In this document: positions 22,534 through 34,578 of the stretch, piece after piece
Position numbering within the stretch: position 1 is the stretch's first letter
Layout: each line of letters begins with the position of its first letter
Assembly (NCBI GenBank): GCA_009760855.2
Contig: WPIO01000213.1
Span: 118,501-182,500, forward strand
DNA length: 64,000 nt
From: Cristatella mucedo
Lineage: Eukaryota > Bryozoa > Phylactolaemata > Cristatellidae
Direction: 5' to 3'
Made by a program: the position numbers and the translations under genes
The notes under the pieces: model-generated
Databases searched by the model: none
The model's input: the letters and a program-made list of their open reading frames with translations, nothing else
Told to the model about the DNA's origin: nothing

Positions 22534-22837
22534 GCCTGCTCAGGTAAGTGTCCGGAGAGTAAGTCGGAATGAGTTTCTAATGGGTGATGTCAGGTGTCTG
22601 TTCAGTAATTGAGCACTCCTGAGTGTCAAGTAAGCTTGCCCGGGTGATTTCAGTGTGAGCGATTTCATTTTCTTCAATTATTAAGCCGGAGTGAGTGTCC
22701 AGTGAGCTAACCAATGTGATTCGAGGGGGTATTTGTTGTGAGTCTCAAATGATTGAGCCTGCATGAATCACAAGTGAATTAGGCTTTGTTTCTGTGCTGC
22801 CATTTATTCCATGATACAGGGCATGCTATAATAATCC
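22534..22837. other. Downstream flank of CARD exon
   Basis: GAGTGTC-rich non-coding sequence with loose internal similarity. No exon seen. Confidence 0.35.
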
Positions 22838-23075
22838 ACTAACCACATTTGCATGCTGACCCTGTGCATGTCACCCCTAACCATGTTATTCATGCTGTTT
22901 ACAAGCATGATATTACTCATTTGCGTTTCCCTTTGAAGCAAATGTAAAGCACCTAGAAAGAGATTGAGTTCTCTGAAGGCTCTTTATCAAGTGCATTATT
23001 ATTATTATAATTACACTTGATAAATTGACCTCAGAGAACTCAATGTATTTCTAGGCTCTTAAAATTGGCTGGTTC
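22838..23075. mobile_element. Two L2-A 3' ends, tail to tail
   Basis: 22838-23008 is plus-strand L2-A 3' UTR with stem-loop and ATT tail. 23009-23075 starts with the tail and stem-loop of a second copy in minus orientation. They meet at their ATT tails. Confidence 0.7.
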
Positions 23076-24074
23076 TGATGAGACTGCAATATGTGAGCAT
23101 AGGTGAGCAAGCCCCGGTGAAAGTATATGCGATAAAAACCGGAAGTTTCGCTCACGCACTGAATACCAAAAGCCTACAAGGCCATTCGAGGGACAGTATA
23201 ATGACTAAATTATAGTTATCCTGTATTGCAAATATGAAGATTTAGGAGATCGGATGCGTAGGCTTGTGTTAGCGAATGAAGTGATTTGCAAGTCTGACGT
23301 ACAATCTGGAAGTGCATCTGATGTTTGATTGTACCAAGTAAAGCTCAGACGTAATTTGTGCGTCCGATCACGATTTAGTAGAGAATCAGAGCTGCAGAAG
23401 ATGTAAAGGAATTTAACACGATCACATCGTCAGAGTTTATGTAAAGTATCTATAGAGAGTTATGGTCTCTGGGGGGCTACACGAATGCACTTTCCTAATA
23501 TTATGATTCTTATCGTCTAAAGCCAATGCGAGATTTAGTAGCCCCTCGGATGTGTCGTCCTAAGTTTTGCTATGAAATGTCTTGACATTTTTCCACGTTT
23601 TACCTGCTACTCATCAAGTATCGAATCCGTTTCAAAAACACATGCCTGGCCTGCAGATTAATTCCTTTACTAGCACCAGCCTATCAATATTATCTTCCAT
23701 TGTTTTCATTATAATCTCGAAATATGTCTGTCTTATAGTCACCTTACCACCGTTCTTCGAATACATTTCATGGTCCACAGCCTACTATTTGTGTCAGAAG
23801 CCACGACCAACATTTACATTTTGCATAAGCTAAGCACGAAATGAAGCATAGATTACCAAGCCATTTCAATTTTCAGAAACCAGTATTTTGATGTTCTTCC
23901 TTTGCCAACCCGAATTTATCACTTGTAAATCTCTCTGCTTTACGGGCTATTCTGTTACTGAGTCGATGCATTTTATGGAGCAAGTCAAATAATCATAACA
24001 CAAGTCTGCTAGTGTTATAGCTTGCTTTAACGCTTGTAATATCAAAGACTGTTGCCACAGCTTTGTTATGCAGA
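23076..24074. other. No recognisable gene
   Basis: No supported exon or repeat boundary. A short L2-B-like phrase ('gactgcttccacacctcgcc') follows at about 24085. Confidence 0.4.
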
Positions 24075-24134
24075 CTGCTTCCACACCTCGCCCTCACGTC
24101 CGATCCTTATCTAGGATTAGGAACTGTTTCTGTA

Positions 24135-24270
24135 ATGTATGCCCATCGCTAACTCCACAAAGTCTATGTGGGTGTAACGACGGAAAGTTTTGTATAGCCC
24201 ACTCACAGCCTTATTGGCATTCGGTAGCCAACTGACTTGATCTCATGCAACCAAGAGAAAGTGGGAAGTG
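24135..24270 (-). mobile_element. L2-B LINE, short 3' end
   Basis: A 3'-UTR fragment whose inner edge abuts the TAATG tail of the next L2-B copy, so one copy lies next to or inside the other. Confidence 0.65.
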
Positions 24271-26402
24271 TAATGTAATGTAATGCATCTCCGTCTGAAA
24301 CTCCACAAAGTCATAAAGAACATGTGGGTGTTAGGCAGGAGAGTTTTTTATAGCGCACTCACAGCCTAAGCAGCTTTTGATACGCATTCGGTAGCCAACA
24401 GACTTCGTCTCATGCAACCAAGGGAAGGTGGGAAGCATAGCAGAGTCAGGAGAGCAGTTGAAGTAGTGAGTAGCATGGAAGTAGCAGCTCCGGATCGCTG
24501 AAAAGGATGAACCATAGTCGGCAGCAGGAGAGTAGTTGTCGTTGCATAAGAATTGTGGAAGGGAGTTCCACAGTCTAGGACTTGCTGAGCGAAAGCTTCT
24601 GTCGCTAACCATCTTTAAGTCTAGGAATGGAAAAGCTAATTTATTGTCCTCACACGACCTGAGGGCAAGACAGGCTGAAACCGATGCAGCAGTTCAGCTA
24701 GGTACGAATTAGTTAAGCCGTGGCGGGCCTTGTGGGTCAGCATAACAACTTTGCTCTGTATCCGTTGCTCAACGGGCATCCATCCTAGCTCTTTTAGCAA
24801 AAGAGACACGTGCTCAAACTGCTGGGACTTGAAGACCAGCCTTGCAGCCATATTCATAGTCAGCTGCAGTGGGCTAATTGCTTCCTTCGGTAGCCCAGCC
24901 AAAAGGAAATAACAATAATCAAGCCGAGACAGAACTTAGGAGCAAGTTAAATGTTTACAAGCAACTGTGGGAGAGAGCTCTTAATCTTGGATATGGATCG
25001 GACGTGATGGCTAGCTGTAGAAGCAGTCTTCTGAATGAAGCTTTTTAAATTGAGGCAGCTGTCGAAAACGACACCTACATTTCGAGCACGTGGTGATCGT
25101 CGCACAATAGCATCACCTTTTAGAACAGCAAAGCCTTTTAATCCAGCCACACGCTTAGGGTGTCCTATGAGAAGAAGTTCGGTTTTATCGTCATTTAATT
25201 TCAGGAAGTTTTCCGACATCCAGGATCGAATATCGGCAAGGCAAGCATTCAGTTTCTCAGTTGCTGCAGCACATTCCGACGGTTTGAATGACAAATATAG
25301 CTGATTATCGTCAGCATAGAAGTGATATCCTATTCCATGGGCCTTAATCACTTTTCCCAGAGGTTGTGTATAAATGGAGAACAGCAAGGTACCAAGTACA
25401 GACCCGTAAGGGACTCCACCGGTGACCCTTCTCGTGTCTGAGACCTGACCCCACACACGACACGTATTGAACACGATCAGATAAGTACGATTTAAACCAC
25501 GCCAGTGCTTCGTCTGCCAGAGCAATCGTTGTTCTCAATCGTTCAAGCAGAACCTCGTGATCAATGGTGTTGAACGCAGCAGACAGATCTAGCAGTTAGG
25601 GCCGTGACTATGCCGTCGTCGTTGCCACGTAGGATGTCATTGTTAACACGGGGAGAGCAGTTGCAGTGAAGTGCTGCCTCTTGAACCCTTACTGAAATGT
25701 TTCTAACATTCCATTATTTTTAATATGTTCAACCAGCTGCTTAGCAACAATTTTTTCAAGAATCTTTGACAAGAAAGGAAGAAGTGAAACTGGGCGATAG
25801 TTTGCAATGACCTCCGTGTCTAATCCAGGCTTTTTAAGAATAGATCTAATGATTGCCGATTTGAATTACTCGGGGACGACCCTTTCTCCCAAAGAAGCAT
25901 TAAAAATCTTGGTTATGGCAGGGCTAAGTTAGTCTGCCAGTGAAGACCACAGAGATGAAGGTATAGGGCTTTAGGAGACGAGCTATTTTTGCTGGACTTT
26001 ATTAAGGTAGCCACATCGCATGCAGAAACATCGGAGAACCTTTTAAGGAAGGTCACAGGTTGTGGAACCGTGATTGCTTTATTCGGAGGGCACTTGATGG
26101 AGGCACGAATGTGCATATTTTTTCAGTAAAGAAGGCTTAAAACTTTTCGGCTGAGCCCTTAATATCTGGGGAGTCAGACCTCACAGCATTGGCCAGTAAA
26201 TGGTTACTATCTTGTAAATAGGTTTAGTGTCCGACTGGCAGGAATTCAGCTTTCTAATGAAAAAGGAAGTCCTGGTGTTTTAAGCTTTCGGGTGTAAGCA
26301 CGAAGGAAGTCTTTGAAATTGACTAGATCTGCATCATACCCCGATTTCTTGAAACGACGTTCAAGCCTGAGCCTAACCCGGTGCATCTTTAGGAACACTT
26401 TT
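24271..26402 (-). mobile_element. L2-B LINE, long 3' half
   Basis: Same layout as the 12.0-14.4 kb copy: TAATG tail and 3' UTR at 24271-24600, C-terminal domain 24902-24331, RT palm with intact HFYADDNQLYLSF (ORF 25525-24947), and the pre-RT region up to 26400. Several frameshifts, for example near 25450 and 25600, separate the ORFs. It is inactive. Confidence 0.88.
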
Positions 26403-26836
26403 TGTAAGTAAAGCAGATTCAGGAGACCAGTTGAGGTTGTGGGTGGCATGGAAGTAGAAGCTCAGGACTGCTGAAAAGGATGAGCCATCGTTGGCATGAG
26501 AAGAGTATTTGTCGTCGCATAAGAACCGTCGGAGTGAGTTCCACAGCCTACTACCTGCAGAGCTAAAGCTTTTGTCACAAAAAGTCTTTGAGCATTGGAT
26601 TTGAGCAGCTACTTTCTTGACCAAATAGAGCTGAGAGCATGAGGAGGCTGAAACTGGTTCGGCAGTTCATCTAGGTTTGGAGGAGCCAAGCCTTGCCAGG
26701 CCTCAAGTTTGGCATAAGAACTTTGCTCTGTATTCGTTGATGAACCGGCAGCTATCCTAGCTTATTTAGCAAACGAGGCACGTGGTCAAGCATCTGGGAC
26801 TTGGAAACTCGCCTTTCAGCCGTATTCATTGCTAAT
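26403..26836 (-). mobile_element. L2-B LINE, C-terminal fragment
   Basis: A minus-strand relative of the L2-B C-terminal domain (KSFSSAGSRLWNSLRRFLCD) without a 3' tail. It abuts the previous copy at about 26403. Confidence 0.7.
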
Positions 26837-26924
26837 TCCTAATAATAATAATGCACTTGATAAAGTGCCCCCAGGTAACTTAATCTCTTTTTTTGGCACT
26901 TGTGGCCTAGGTGCTATGTCCTGA

Positions 26925-27105
26925 CTGTCATATGCTTCCCAATTCTCTGTATTGCATGAAACGAAATCTGTTGTCTACCGAATGCCTACAGAATGCAGCT
27001 TAGGCTGTGAGTGGGCTATACAAAACTCTCCGGAGTAATACCAACGTGGTCGTTGTGGCTGTGTGGAATTACACACGGAGACGTAACATAACATTAAGCA
27101 AATAT
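26925..27105 (+). mobile_element. L2-B LINE, 3' end (copy in D2 at 34633-34813)
   Basis: Plus-strand L2-B 3' UTR ('gcttcccaattctctgtatt' to 'gtggaattacacacggagac') followed by a short ACATA-type tail. Confidence 0.7.
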
Positions 27106-27784
27106 CAAAATTGTTAAGAATTTCGGTTGCCATGTTTCTCTTGCAGTTCAAAGCTCTCGGTAAGAGATTTAGCATTTTTGCAGTAAAGCTGAAAAGCCCT
27201 CATAACAAAATGCAAATTAATCTTACTAATAAGACTCTTAATCTATTCATAGTATAGAAAGTATGTTTGGCATCAGTACTTACAATTTTTGAAACTCACC
27301 TAATAAAATGCGAATAATGTATTCATTTATCCTGAAAAACTGCCATGGCTATCGTAAAATATGAGACTCTTCAGCTGTCTATCGATTTTTTGGCTTGGCT
27401 CAAAATGTTATTGAATTCAAGTCCCTGTTTACCATTTTCTGGTCCTGTACAGGTTCTCCGAAAATGGTAGCCTAGCTTTTGTCGATACATCGACTTTTTT
27501 TCAGGCGAATGCCGGAAAGAAGCCGCGAGGAATATTTGCTCAAGAACTTTTTTCTAAAAGTACTTTGAGGAACGACTTCATGCTGCGATTCCACCGTCTC
27601 AACAGCCACTTATAGAAGCTACTTTGTTAAAATAGCGAATTCTCACGGCTTTCCTCCTTCAATAAAGTCTAAGCACCAACGTAGCACGAATATCACCTTG
27701 ACTTCTATTTGTGACCAGCTGCAGGCAGTCATGAGCTACATTGAACAGATACATTTATGATGCTCCGAACCAAGCATTAGTACT
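27106..27784. other. No recognisable gene
   Basis: AT-rich sequence. A strong acceptor-like site ('cgactttttttcag' at about 27505) is followed by open stretches, but no frame is convincing. The D2 copy is at about 34814-35493. Confidence 0.4.
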
Positions 27785-28010
27785 GTAATGTAAAGTTCCT
27801 CGGTGAGTAGCTCCACAAAGCTACACCAAATAAGTACTATGCAGAAGCTTCCTAATGCCACTCACAGTTTAGTAGCTTTCGGTACTTATACGGTAAACTA
27901 GAGATTTCATCTCAAACAACCAACTACTGGCATGACGCATAGGTGAGTAACGACAGGCCTCTGAGCCGTCTAGTATCTCAACAGTATCGTCTGTTGCAAG
28001 AGCAGTCATC
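27785..28010 (-). mobile_element. L2-B LINE, degenerate 3' end
   Basis: A diverged minus-strand match to the L2-B 3' UTR ('agctccacaaagctacacca', 'tagctttcggtacttatacg'). The D2 copy is 7.7 kb downstream. Confidence 0.55.
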
Positions 28011-28315
28011 TAGTCTAGCCGAACTTTTGAAGTGTCAAGTGAGTAGCAATTAATCTTCATCCTCATTTAGCATGAGGACAATTAAGGGCATCGAGAATCG
28101 AATGTCTCCAAGTCAAGCATTCGGGTTATCTGCAGCACATTCCGATGGCGTAGAACACAAATGCAGCTCGGTATTTTTAGTATACAAGTTATAGGTGATG
28201 TTATAGCTTGAATCACTTAATACAGTACCTCAGTTAGACGACCAACAATGCTGATGTCAACGATCAACCATTACCTCAACCGCTCTCAGATTAGCTCCTT
28301 ACCTAATATAATGTA

Positions 28316-28560
28316 TCTCCGTCTGTAACTCCACAAAGTCATCAAGACCATGAGGTGTTACTCAAGAGAGATTAGTATAACGCACTCATTGCCTAAGCGG
28401 CTTTCGGAACGCATTCGGTAGTCAACAGGCTTCGTCTCACGCAACGAAGAGAAAGTGGGAAGCATAGCACAGTCAGGACTGCAGCTGTGGTAGTGAGTAG
28501 CATGGAAGTACCAGCTGAGGACCACTGAGCCATAGTAGGTAGCAGGAGAGTAGTGTCTGA
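28316..28560 (-). mobile_element. L2-B LINE, 3' end
   Basis: Minus-strand L2-B 3' UTR and last codons ('gtatctccgtctgtaactcc'). It abuts the plus-strand L2-A copy. The D2 copy is at about 36024-36268. Confidence 0.75.
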
Positions 28561-30510
28561 AGATCCTTATGATGATCTACCCGATCGCTTCTCTCGATTC
28601 TGTGTGCCGAAGATGGGCAAGATGAGGTAGCCCATCACTACGATTACAACATTTCCACTGGAATACTGTTCCCGATTCCTGGCTGCACTTTAATGCCTAC
28701 ATTCAGGCAGGTCACTAGTGATCTCATACTGAAGTTCCTATCCCAAGCAAAGAAGACAACAAGTTCTTTAGACCCTATTCCCACTGCCCTGCTCGTACGT
28801 TGCAATGATCTGCTGCTGCAAAGCATAAATAACATAACTAATATGTCATTAGCCTTAGGTCATGTACCAGCACCTTTCAAAAAAGCTGTAGTCAGGCCAC
28901 TTCTCAGGAAATCAACACTAGACAAAGATAACTTGAGCAACTACCGCCCAGTCTCCCTTCTACCATTCCTATCGAAGACACTGGAACAGGTCGTGGCAGA
29001 CCAGCTGAACTCATATGTTGACACTTCAAACCTTGCTAGTAAGTTCCAGTCTGGCCTTGGGGCTTATCACTCACATCAGCAATGCTTAGGGTGTACAACA
29101 ACCTGCTGAGGAATGCAGACACATGCAGAGTGTCTGCTTGTTTTGCTCGATCTTTCGGCAGCTTTTGACACCATCGATCACAAAGTTCTTCTAGAGCGCC
29201 TCTCATCTCGCCATAGCATCACTGACACTGCTCTGCAATGGTTCAGGTCCTATCTCAGTGGGAGACTCCAGATTATTGACGTGAATGGACAAAGACCGTC
29301 CGAGGTACCTCTGAAATATGCGGTACCTCTGGGCTTGGTGCAGTTCTTTTCACGTTGTATACTCTCTCCCTCTTGCTGATGTGATTGCCAAGCACAATCT
29401 AGGCTTTCACTTCAATTTGGATGACACTCAGTTTTTCCTTTGCTTTGATCCCTCCCAGCCTTTGAGCACCTCGAATTCTCTCAACTCTCTCGCTGCAAGT
29501 ATTGAGAACATCCGCACAAGGATGGCAGCGAATTTTCTCAAACTAAACTATAATGAAACTAACTTATTAGTTATGGGCGAAGCCAGTGTGATTCAGAAAT
29601 ATGAAAGGCTGACGCTAAAAAATGGCTCTGCCGGCATATCTCCTGTTGAATCAGCTTTCGAAATCTAGGTAGCATGTTCCAAAGTGAAATCTCGTTAGAC
29701 GACTACATCAGCTCCTCAATCAAGTCTGCCTACTTAAGCTACATAACATTGCTAAAAATTCGGGCTTGTTTAGATAGGATACCACGTCTAAGTTGGTCCA
29801 TGCATTTGTGACATCCCGTTTTGACTTCTGTAACTCACTGCTTGCTGGCCTACTGGCATGTGCAACCAGGCGATTACAGCTGGTGCAAAAATCTTTAGCT
29901 AGGCTTGTCTGACGTGAGCATTGCAGTTGCCTCATCACACCATTTCTCGCCGACGTACACTAGGCTAGCAGTCAAGCAACGGATCGACTTCACGGTTCGG
30001 TCGCTCACTATTAGGTGTCTTCATTCTGTGGCTCCAGCCTATCTCTCAGATGTACTCCCCTCCAGGCCAAGCATCGTATCCCCCTCCCCCCACACTTTTC
30101 GGAATACAGCAGTTTACCAGTACCTCGTACAAACCTCAAATCCCATGGAAACCGTGCATCTAGCTCGTATGCTACCAAATTCTGGAACTCCCTCCCGACT
30201 TTCGTCGAAACATCCCCTGACTTGACCACATTTAAAAAGAACTTAAGACCACGCCTATTTAGGACAGCATTTAGTGGGTCCCTGTGATTCGTCCTTCATT
30301 TGCTTATGAGTGCATGCACTGTGCATGCTGCCACTAACCACACATGCATGCTGACCCTGTGCATGTCAGCCCTAAACCGGGTTATTCATGTTGTTTATCA
30401 AGCACGATACTACTCACCATTCAATCGCGTTTCCTGCTGCAGCAAAAGTAAACCGCCTAGAAAGAGATTGAGCTCACTGAGGGCGCTTTTCAAGTGCATT
30501 ATTATCATTC
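28561..30510 (+). mobile_element. L2-A LINE, long 3' half in D1
   Basis: The most complete L2-A copy. In order it holds the pre-RT and fingers region (ORF 28693-29109, NYRPVSLLPFLSK), motif A ([23 protein letters not shown] 29113-29379), motif B as AVPLGL (Q to L change), the palm box as FNLDDTQFF in place of YADD, the thumb and C-terminal domain with several shifts (29318-30287), and the 3' UTR with stem-loop at 30447-30490. Broken frames and altered RT motifs make it inactive. Confidence 0.88.
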
Positions 30511-31277
30511 AAACAGCAAGCTACTAAGATCGCTTGCTAGCGAGTCTCAACGAGTAAGTGTCAGGTTGCTGAGTTCGACCGACATACGAAACGAATTAAG
30601 TACGACATAAATAATGCTGTGGCCCCTTCCGACACACTGATTGTGGCTCCCCGTCTTTAATGTGATTATGCAGCATTTAGTATCTCAAGCAGCATTGCGA
30701 TCCAAAAGTACATTTGGAGTGATGTATCCACCATTGTTGCTGCCTCAGATGATGTCGGTCATGTCTAGGAGAATTTGTATTTGGCTAATTTCGATTTGAC
30801 TCCACCCTAAATTTTTTCAAACAATCATTTATTATCATCAATGTGTGTTACATGCTGCTTAGTGACAATATTTTCGAAAGTTGTCAAAAAATCAAGAACT
30901 AGGTAGTATTTTCTTGTTTAACAGCACAGCTAAAGTAGTTAACGTATTTTGACGATCAGTGTAAACCTGAAGTGAAAACGTTAAAGAAAGTTTCATCTCT
31001 AGCTAAAGGGATAATTATTACAACATTTTCCTAACGAGCAGCCTGGAAGGTTGTTTTTTCAAGGTTATGGCCTTATTAGATATTAGGGATTTTGTAATAA
31101 GACCCTAATGAGGAGTGGGCGGTTGTTTGGAATAGATCTGTGTACCACCTTTAATAGTAGCAAGATTAATAATCAAGCAGGAAATATCCGTTACAGTCTT
31201 CACTCCAGGAGCACTTTTCCTACATATGGAGCCTTCTAAACCACCAGGACTATACCTCAGATTTTTTTCGCACTTAC
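30511..31277. other. No recognisable gene
   Basis: AT-rich, unique apart from its D2 duplicate at about 38220-38987. Confidence 0.4.
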
Positions 31278-31380
31278 CCACTATAGATAAAACCTGACGT
31301 ACTGCAACTTTGAATGTGTAAACTGTTAGAAAGACAAATTGGAGTCGCTTCATCTCTTGAGCCTTCTCTGTTGAGGTCAC
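31278..31380 (-). CDS. Candidate host exon, unknown protein (D1)
   Basis: The minus strand has a pyrimidine-rich acceptor ('cttttttctcaccttag'), 103 bp open in one frame, and a consensus donor (GTGG followed by GTAAGTG). The 34-residue peptide looks like an amphipathic helix with a hydrophobic stretch (QFVFLTVYTFKVAVRQVLSI). No family was recognised. It is repeated identically in D2. A single exon without partners stays uncertain. Confidence 0.35.
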
Positions 31381-31649
31381 CTAAGGTGAGAAAAAAGAAT
31401 AGGCACTGTAAAAGACATTTTATGGCTATATATGTGACAATTTAGTTACATTCCTAATTTAAACAGATTGGCGATTGATGAACAACATTGCAAAAAGTAA
31501 CTTTTTACTTCCTTCAAAGCTGGAGGGTGGCATCGGGTGTCTCCACGTTTTCTGTGGACCATGACCTGATTTCTCCGAGATACCTTCGCGGTTTCTGCTG
31601 CTATCTTTGCTGCTACTGTTTATGAGCTGTCCTCGGATATGCTACTCAA

Positions 31650-32093
31650 AAGAGGACCGGCTTAGCACAAGGTGAGAGGTCGCTCTTAGTGCGACAATTA
31701 CCGGCAGGCTTTCTCCTAAGGGTCAGTAAGAACCTACCTGTACCCGGCAATCGTCCTATCAACAGCTCGGTTATTGAACCTACGACCCGCAAGTTAAAAG
31801 CGCTGATTAGCACTCGTTGCGGTAATAGCTCACTTGCCTTCTCCCAGCACATTGTGAAACCTCGTCCGGCGACCGGTACTAAGGTCCAATAAATTAAATT
31901 CGAAGGGGCTTCATCTGCCGGGCAGGCTACACACCGACTTGAATGCAAGCTGCTTAATCGGCGTCCCAAAGTTGTTCGACAGCCTCTTAAAACACGTCCA
32001 CTAAATGTCAGCTTGCTAAAAGCCAAGTGGTCACTTATGCATCATCAGACTGTCACGGAGTATCTAGATGTATTTCTGCTTACCGAAATCTAA
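31650..32093 (+). mobile_element. L2 LINE, start of endonuclease region
   Basis: The plus strand holds an L2-type ORF2 start region: an open stretch at 31689-31892 with a stop, then RPLNVSLLNAK-like and YLDVFLLTEI, which match the beginning of the AP-endonuclease domain (the LNARS...LCLTET motif). It is interrupted at 32093 by the tail of a minus-strand L2-A copy. The D2 copy is at 39360-39803. Confidence 0.65.
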
Positions 32094-32094
32094 T

Positions 32095-33175
32095 AATACT
32101 AATAATAAGAATAATTCACTTGTTAAAGCGCCCTCAGAGAACTTATTCTCTTTCTAGGCGCTTTACGTTTGCTGCAAAGGGAAATGCAATTGAATGGTAA
32201 GTAAAATCAAGCTTGAAAAAACAAACAAAATGAATAATCTGGTTAGGGGTGACATGCACAGGGTCAGCATGCAAATGTGGTTAGTGGCAGCATGCCCAGT
32301 GTCAGCACGCATAAGCACATCAAGGACAAATCACAGGGACCCGCTACATGCTGTCCTAAATAGGTGTTTTTAAGTTCCTCTTAAATGTGGTCAGGTCAGG
32401 GGATGTTCTGACGCAGGTCGGGAGGGAGTTCCAGGCTGTGGGAGCATACGAGACTAAATGCACGGTCTCCAAAGGATTCAAGGTTTGTACGAGGTATTTA
32501 TAGACTGTTGGATTCCGAAAAACGGGTGGTATAATGCTTGGCCTGATGGGGGGAGTAGATCTGAGAGATAGGCTGGAGCCAAATAATGAAGTGACATAAA
32601 AGTGAGCGACAGAACTTGAAGTCATTCCGTTGCTTGACTGGTAGCCATAGCAGGTCGGCGAGAAGTGGAGTAATGTGGCAACTGCGACGCTCACGACAGA
32701 CAAGCCTAGCTGCACAGTTTTGCACCAGCTGCAATCGCCTGATCGCACATGCTGGTAGGCCAGTAAGCAGTGAGTTGCAGCAGTCGAGACGGGATGTCAT
32801 GAATGCATGGACCAACTTGGACGTTGTATCCTTATCTAAACCAGCCCGAATTTTAGCAACGTTATGAAGCTGAAAATAGGCAGATTTGACTGTGGAACTG
32901 ATATGATAGTCTAACGAGAGGTCGTTTTGGAATATGACACCTAGATTTCGAGCTAATTCAATAGGAGATATGCTGGCAGAGCCAGTTTTTTGAGGGTCAG
33001 CCTTTCCAATCTCTGAATCACATTGGGTTTGCCCATAACTAGTTAGTTAGTTTTATCATCGTTTAGTTTTAGAAAATTTGCTGCCATCCATGTGCGGATG
33101 TCATCAATGCATGCAGCAAGTGAGTTTAGAGAATTTGATGTGCTCGAAGGCTGGGAGGGATCAAAGCAAAGGTAC
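32095..33175 (-). mobile_element. L2-A LINE inside unit U (D1)
   Basis: The (AAT)n tail and stem-loop start at 32095. The 3' UTR and ORF2 C-terminal part lie on the minus strand (MVHAFMTSRLDCCNSLLTGL, PLLADLLWLPVKQRNDFKF), truncated at the thumb near 33170. It sits between two pieces of an L2 endonuclease domain on the other strand, so it probably inserted there. Confidence 0.85.
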
Positions 33176-33890
33176 ACGATCCCCTGTCAATTAGCTTTAT
33201 ATTTACGATCGTCTGACTCGGGTTCCACAACTCACAGTCTGTGGATTCTGACAAGGTTAGTGGCAGGGATGAAATTGTTGTTCGTGGATTGGTTATCTAT
33301 AAGATTCGCAGTTTTTCGCACAGGCTATCGTTTGAATTAGTTGCAATCAGGTCCTCACCAGAATCAGTTCCTCTAGCGGTTGTGATATACCAACCTCCTG
33401 CTGGCTGTCTATCTTGCTTATAGAGGAGTTTTCAGAGTTTTTTGCTACAATATTTGATCTATTCCTTGATTGAGATATGAACTTCCGGACAAGGTCATTA
33501 GTGACCTTGAATGTAGACTTTGAGGTCGTTCATTTAGTTGAGACACGGCATTCTAGGGGGAAGCCATCTTAGGACAGACTCCTTGATCTTGTCTATCTTG
33601 TACCGACTCTGAATCCAACAGTACGAACGTACGCCGTAAAAGATCCGGCTGGCGAAGTAACTGCTTGGCTAGTCGGAGTCGACGTCCACCACAGTCGAGA
33701 GCTTCCGGACAAAGAAGCTGGAACAGCGATCAGCTAGATCATCACTGGGATCATTAGATTAGGAGCTAACCTGAAAGCGGTGGAGGAGATCGTTGATCGC
33801 CGACATCAGCGTTTTTGGATTGTGCATCTGTTATTCAACACTGATTTTACAGAAGATGGATTTGGCCAGTGCTAGGATTGATTGGTACGA
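33176..33890 (+). mobile_element. L2 LINE, endonuclease region, second part
   Basis: The plus strand continues the AP-endonuclease-like coding (VIYKIRSFSHRLSFELVAIR, then PLAVVIYQPP, equivalent to the conserved FELL...VVYRPP block). It then decays through broken frames. It is the right-hand partner of 31650-32093. Confidence 0.65.
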
Positions 33891-34551
33891 CCTACAGTAG
33901 TCATCTTATGCCGGTCGATGGACAGTTAGTCTTGGTCTTGTGTATGCTTTTTCAAGCATAGTCTTTGTAGACCTGTAGCCAGGCTAGGTTCTGTTCGCTG
34001 GGACAGGACGGCTGTAATTTGGTAAGGGTCACTGGCTGGGCTGGGGTCTGACCTATGGCATATGCCGTAAGCAGGGGTCACCGGGGCTCTTGGGTAGGAG
34101 AAGTTGGCCGAGTAAGTCTTAATGTTGGTGGCTCCCGGTCTCGCCGAGTTATGCACCTGGATGGTTGCAGGCGTGCTCCAGTAATGCGGCCACACAGGCA
34201 AGGCAACGAGGGCCCAAAGCCCGAGTGGAGCTGGATAGCACGCTCACTGTTGTGAGTTGTATATTCCGCGGTCCCCTGTATCCTGTTCTTGACCCCCACC
34301 CCCCCCCCCTGAGTTAGCGTCTTTCGGCGGAAGCTCTCGGCTGTGATCGACGTCTACTTCGACTAGTGTTACGTTACTGTCTCCGGCAGCAGCAGCGCTA
34401 GTGGACTCTCAAGGAGACACGAAGACATGAGCGGGAGAACGCGAGAGGTGAACGAGAATCTCGTCTTTATTCGCTAGCTGGTACATATACGAGCTGGAGG
34501 CTGACTGACTCAACACAGATAATGGGGTGCCTCTGTAATAATAATAAAAAT
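33891..34551. repeat. Right part of unit U, possible solo LTR
   Basis: Moderately GC-rich, non-coding, ending in an AAT-rich tail. 34369-34517 is bounded by TGTT and AACA, and its minus strand carries an AATAAA about 40 bp from one end, as a small solo LTR would. No target duplication, primer-binding site or internal region was found. Repeated at about 42056, 44492 and 46928. Confidence 0.4.
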
Positions 34552-34578
34552 AATAATAATTCACTTGATAAAGCGCCC

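Larger units (their letters stand above)
26838..34578. repeat. Tandem duplication, block D1 (7.7 kb)
   Basis: 26838-34578 and 34579-42286 are nearly identical over about 7.7 kb with a constant offset of 7708-7710. The differences seen are mostly single-base and homopolymer-length changes (for example the C run near 34300 against 42010). Both blocks begin in an L2-A tail ('acttgataaag.gcccccag'). D1 consists of L2-B ends, a long L2-A copy, L2 endonuclease pieces and, at its right end, one copy of the 2.44-kb unit U. Confidence 0.95.

Noticed and set aside
27506-27760. Possible exon after a strong acceptor in block B (copy at 35214)
   Set aside because: Three frames each give only short peptides with stops; no donor or family support. 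The weak resemblance to the second CARD exon was not convincing.
34369-34517. Solo LTR bounded by TGTT and AACA
   Set aside because: No target duplication, primer-binding site or internal retroviral sequence; kept only as a low-confidence note.
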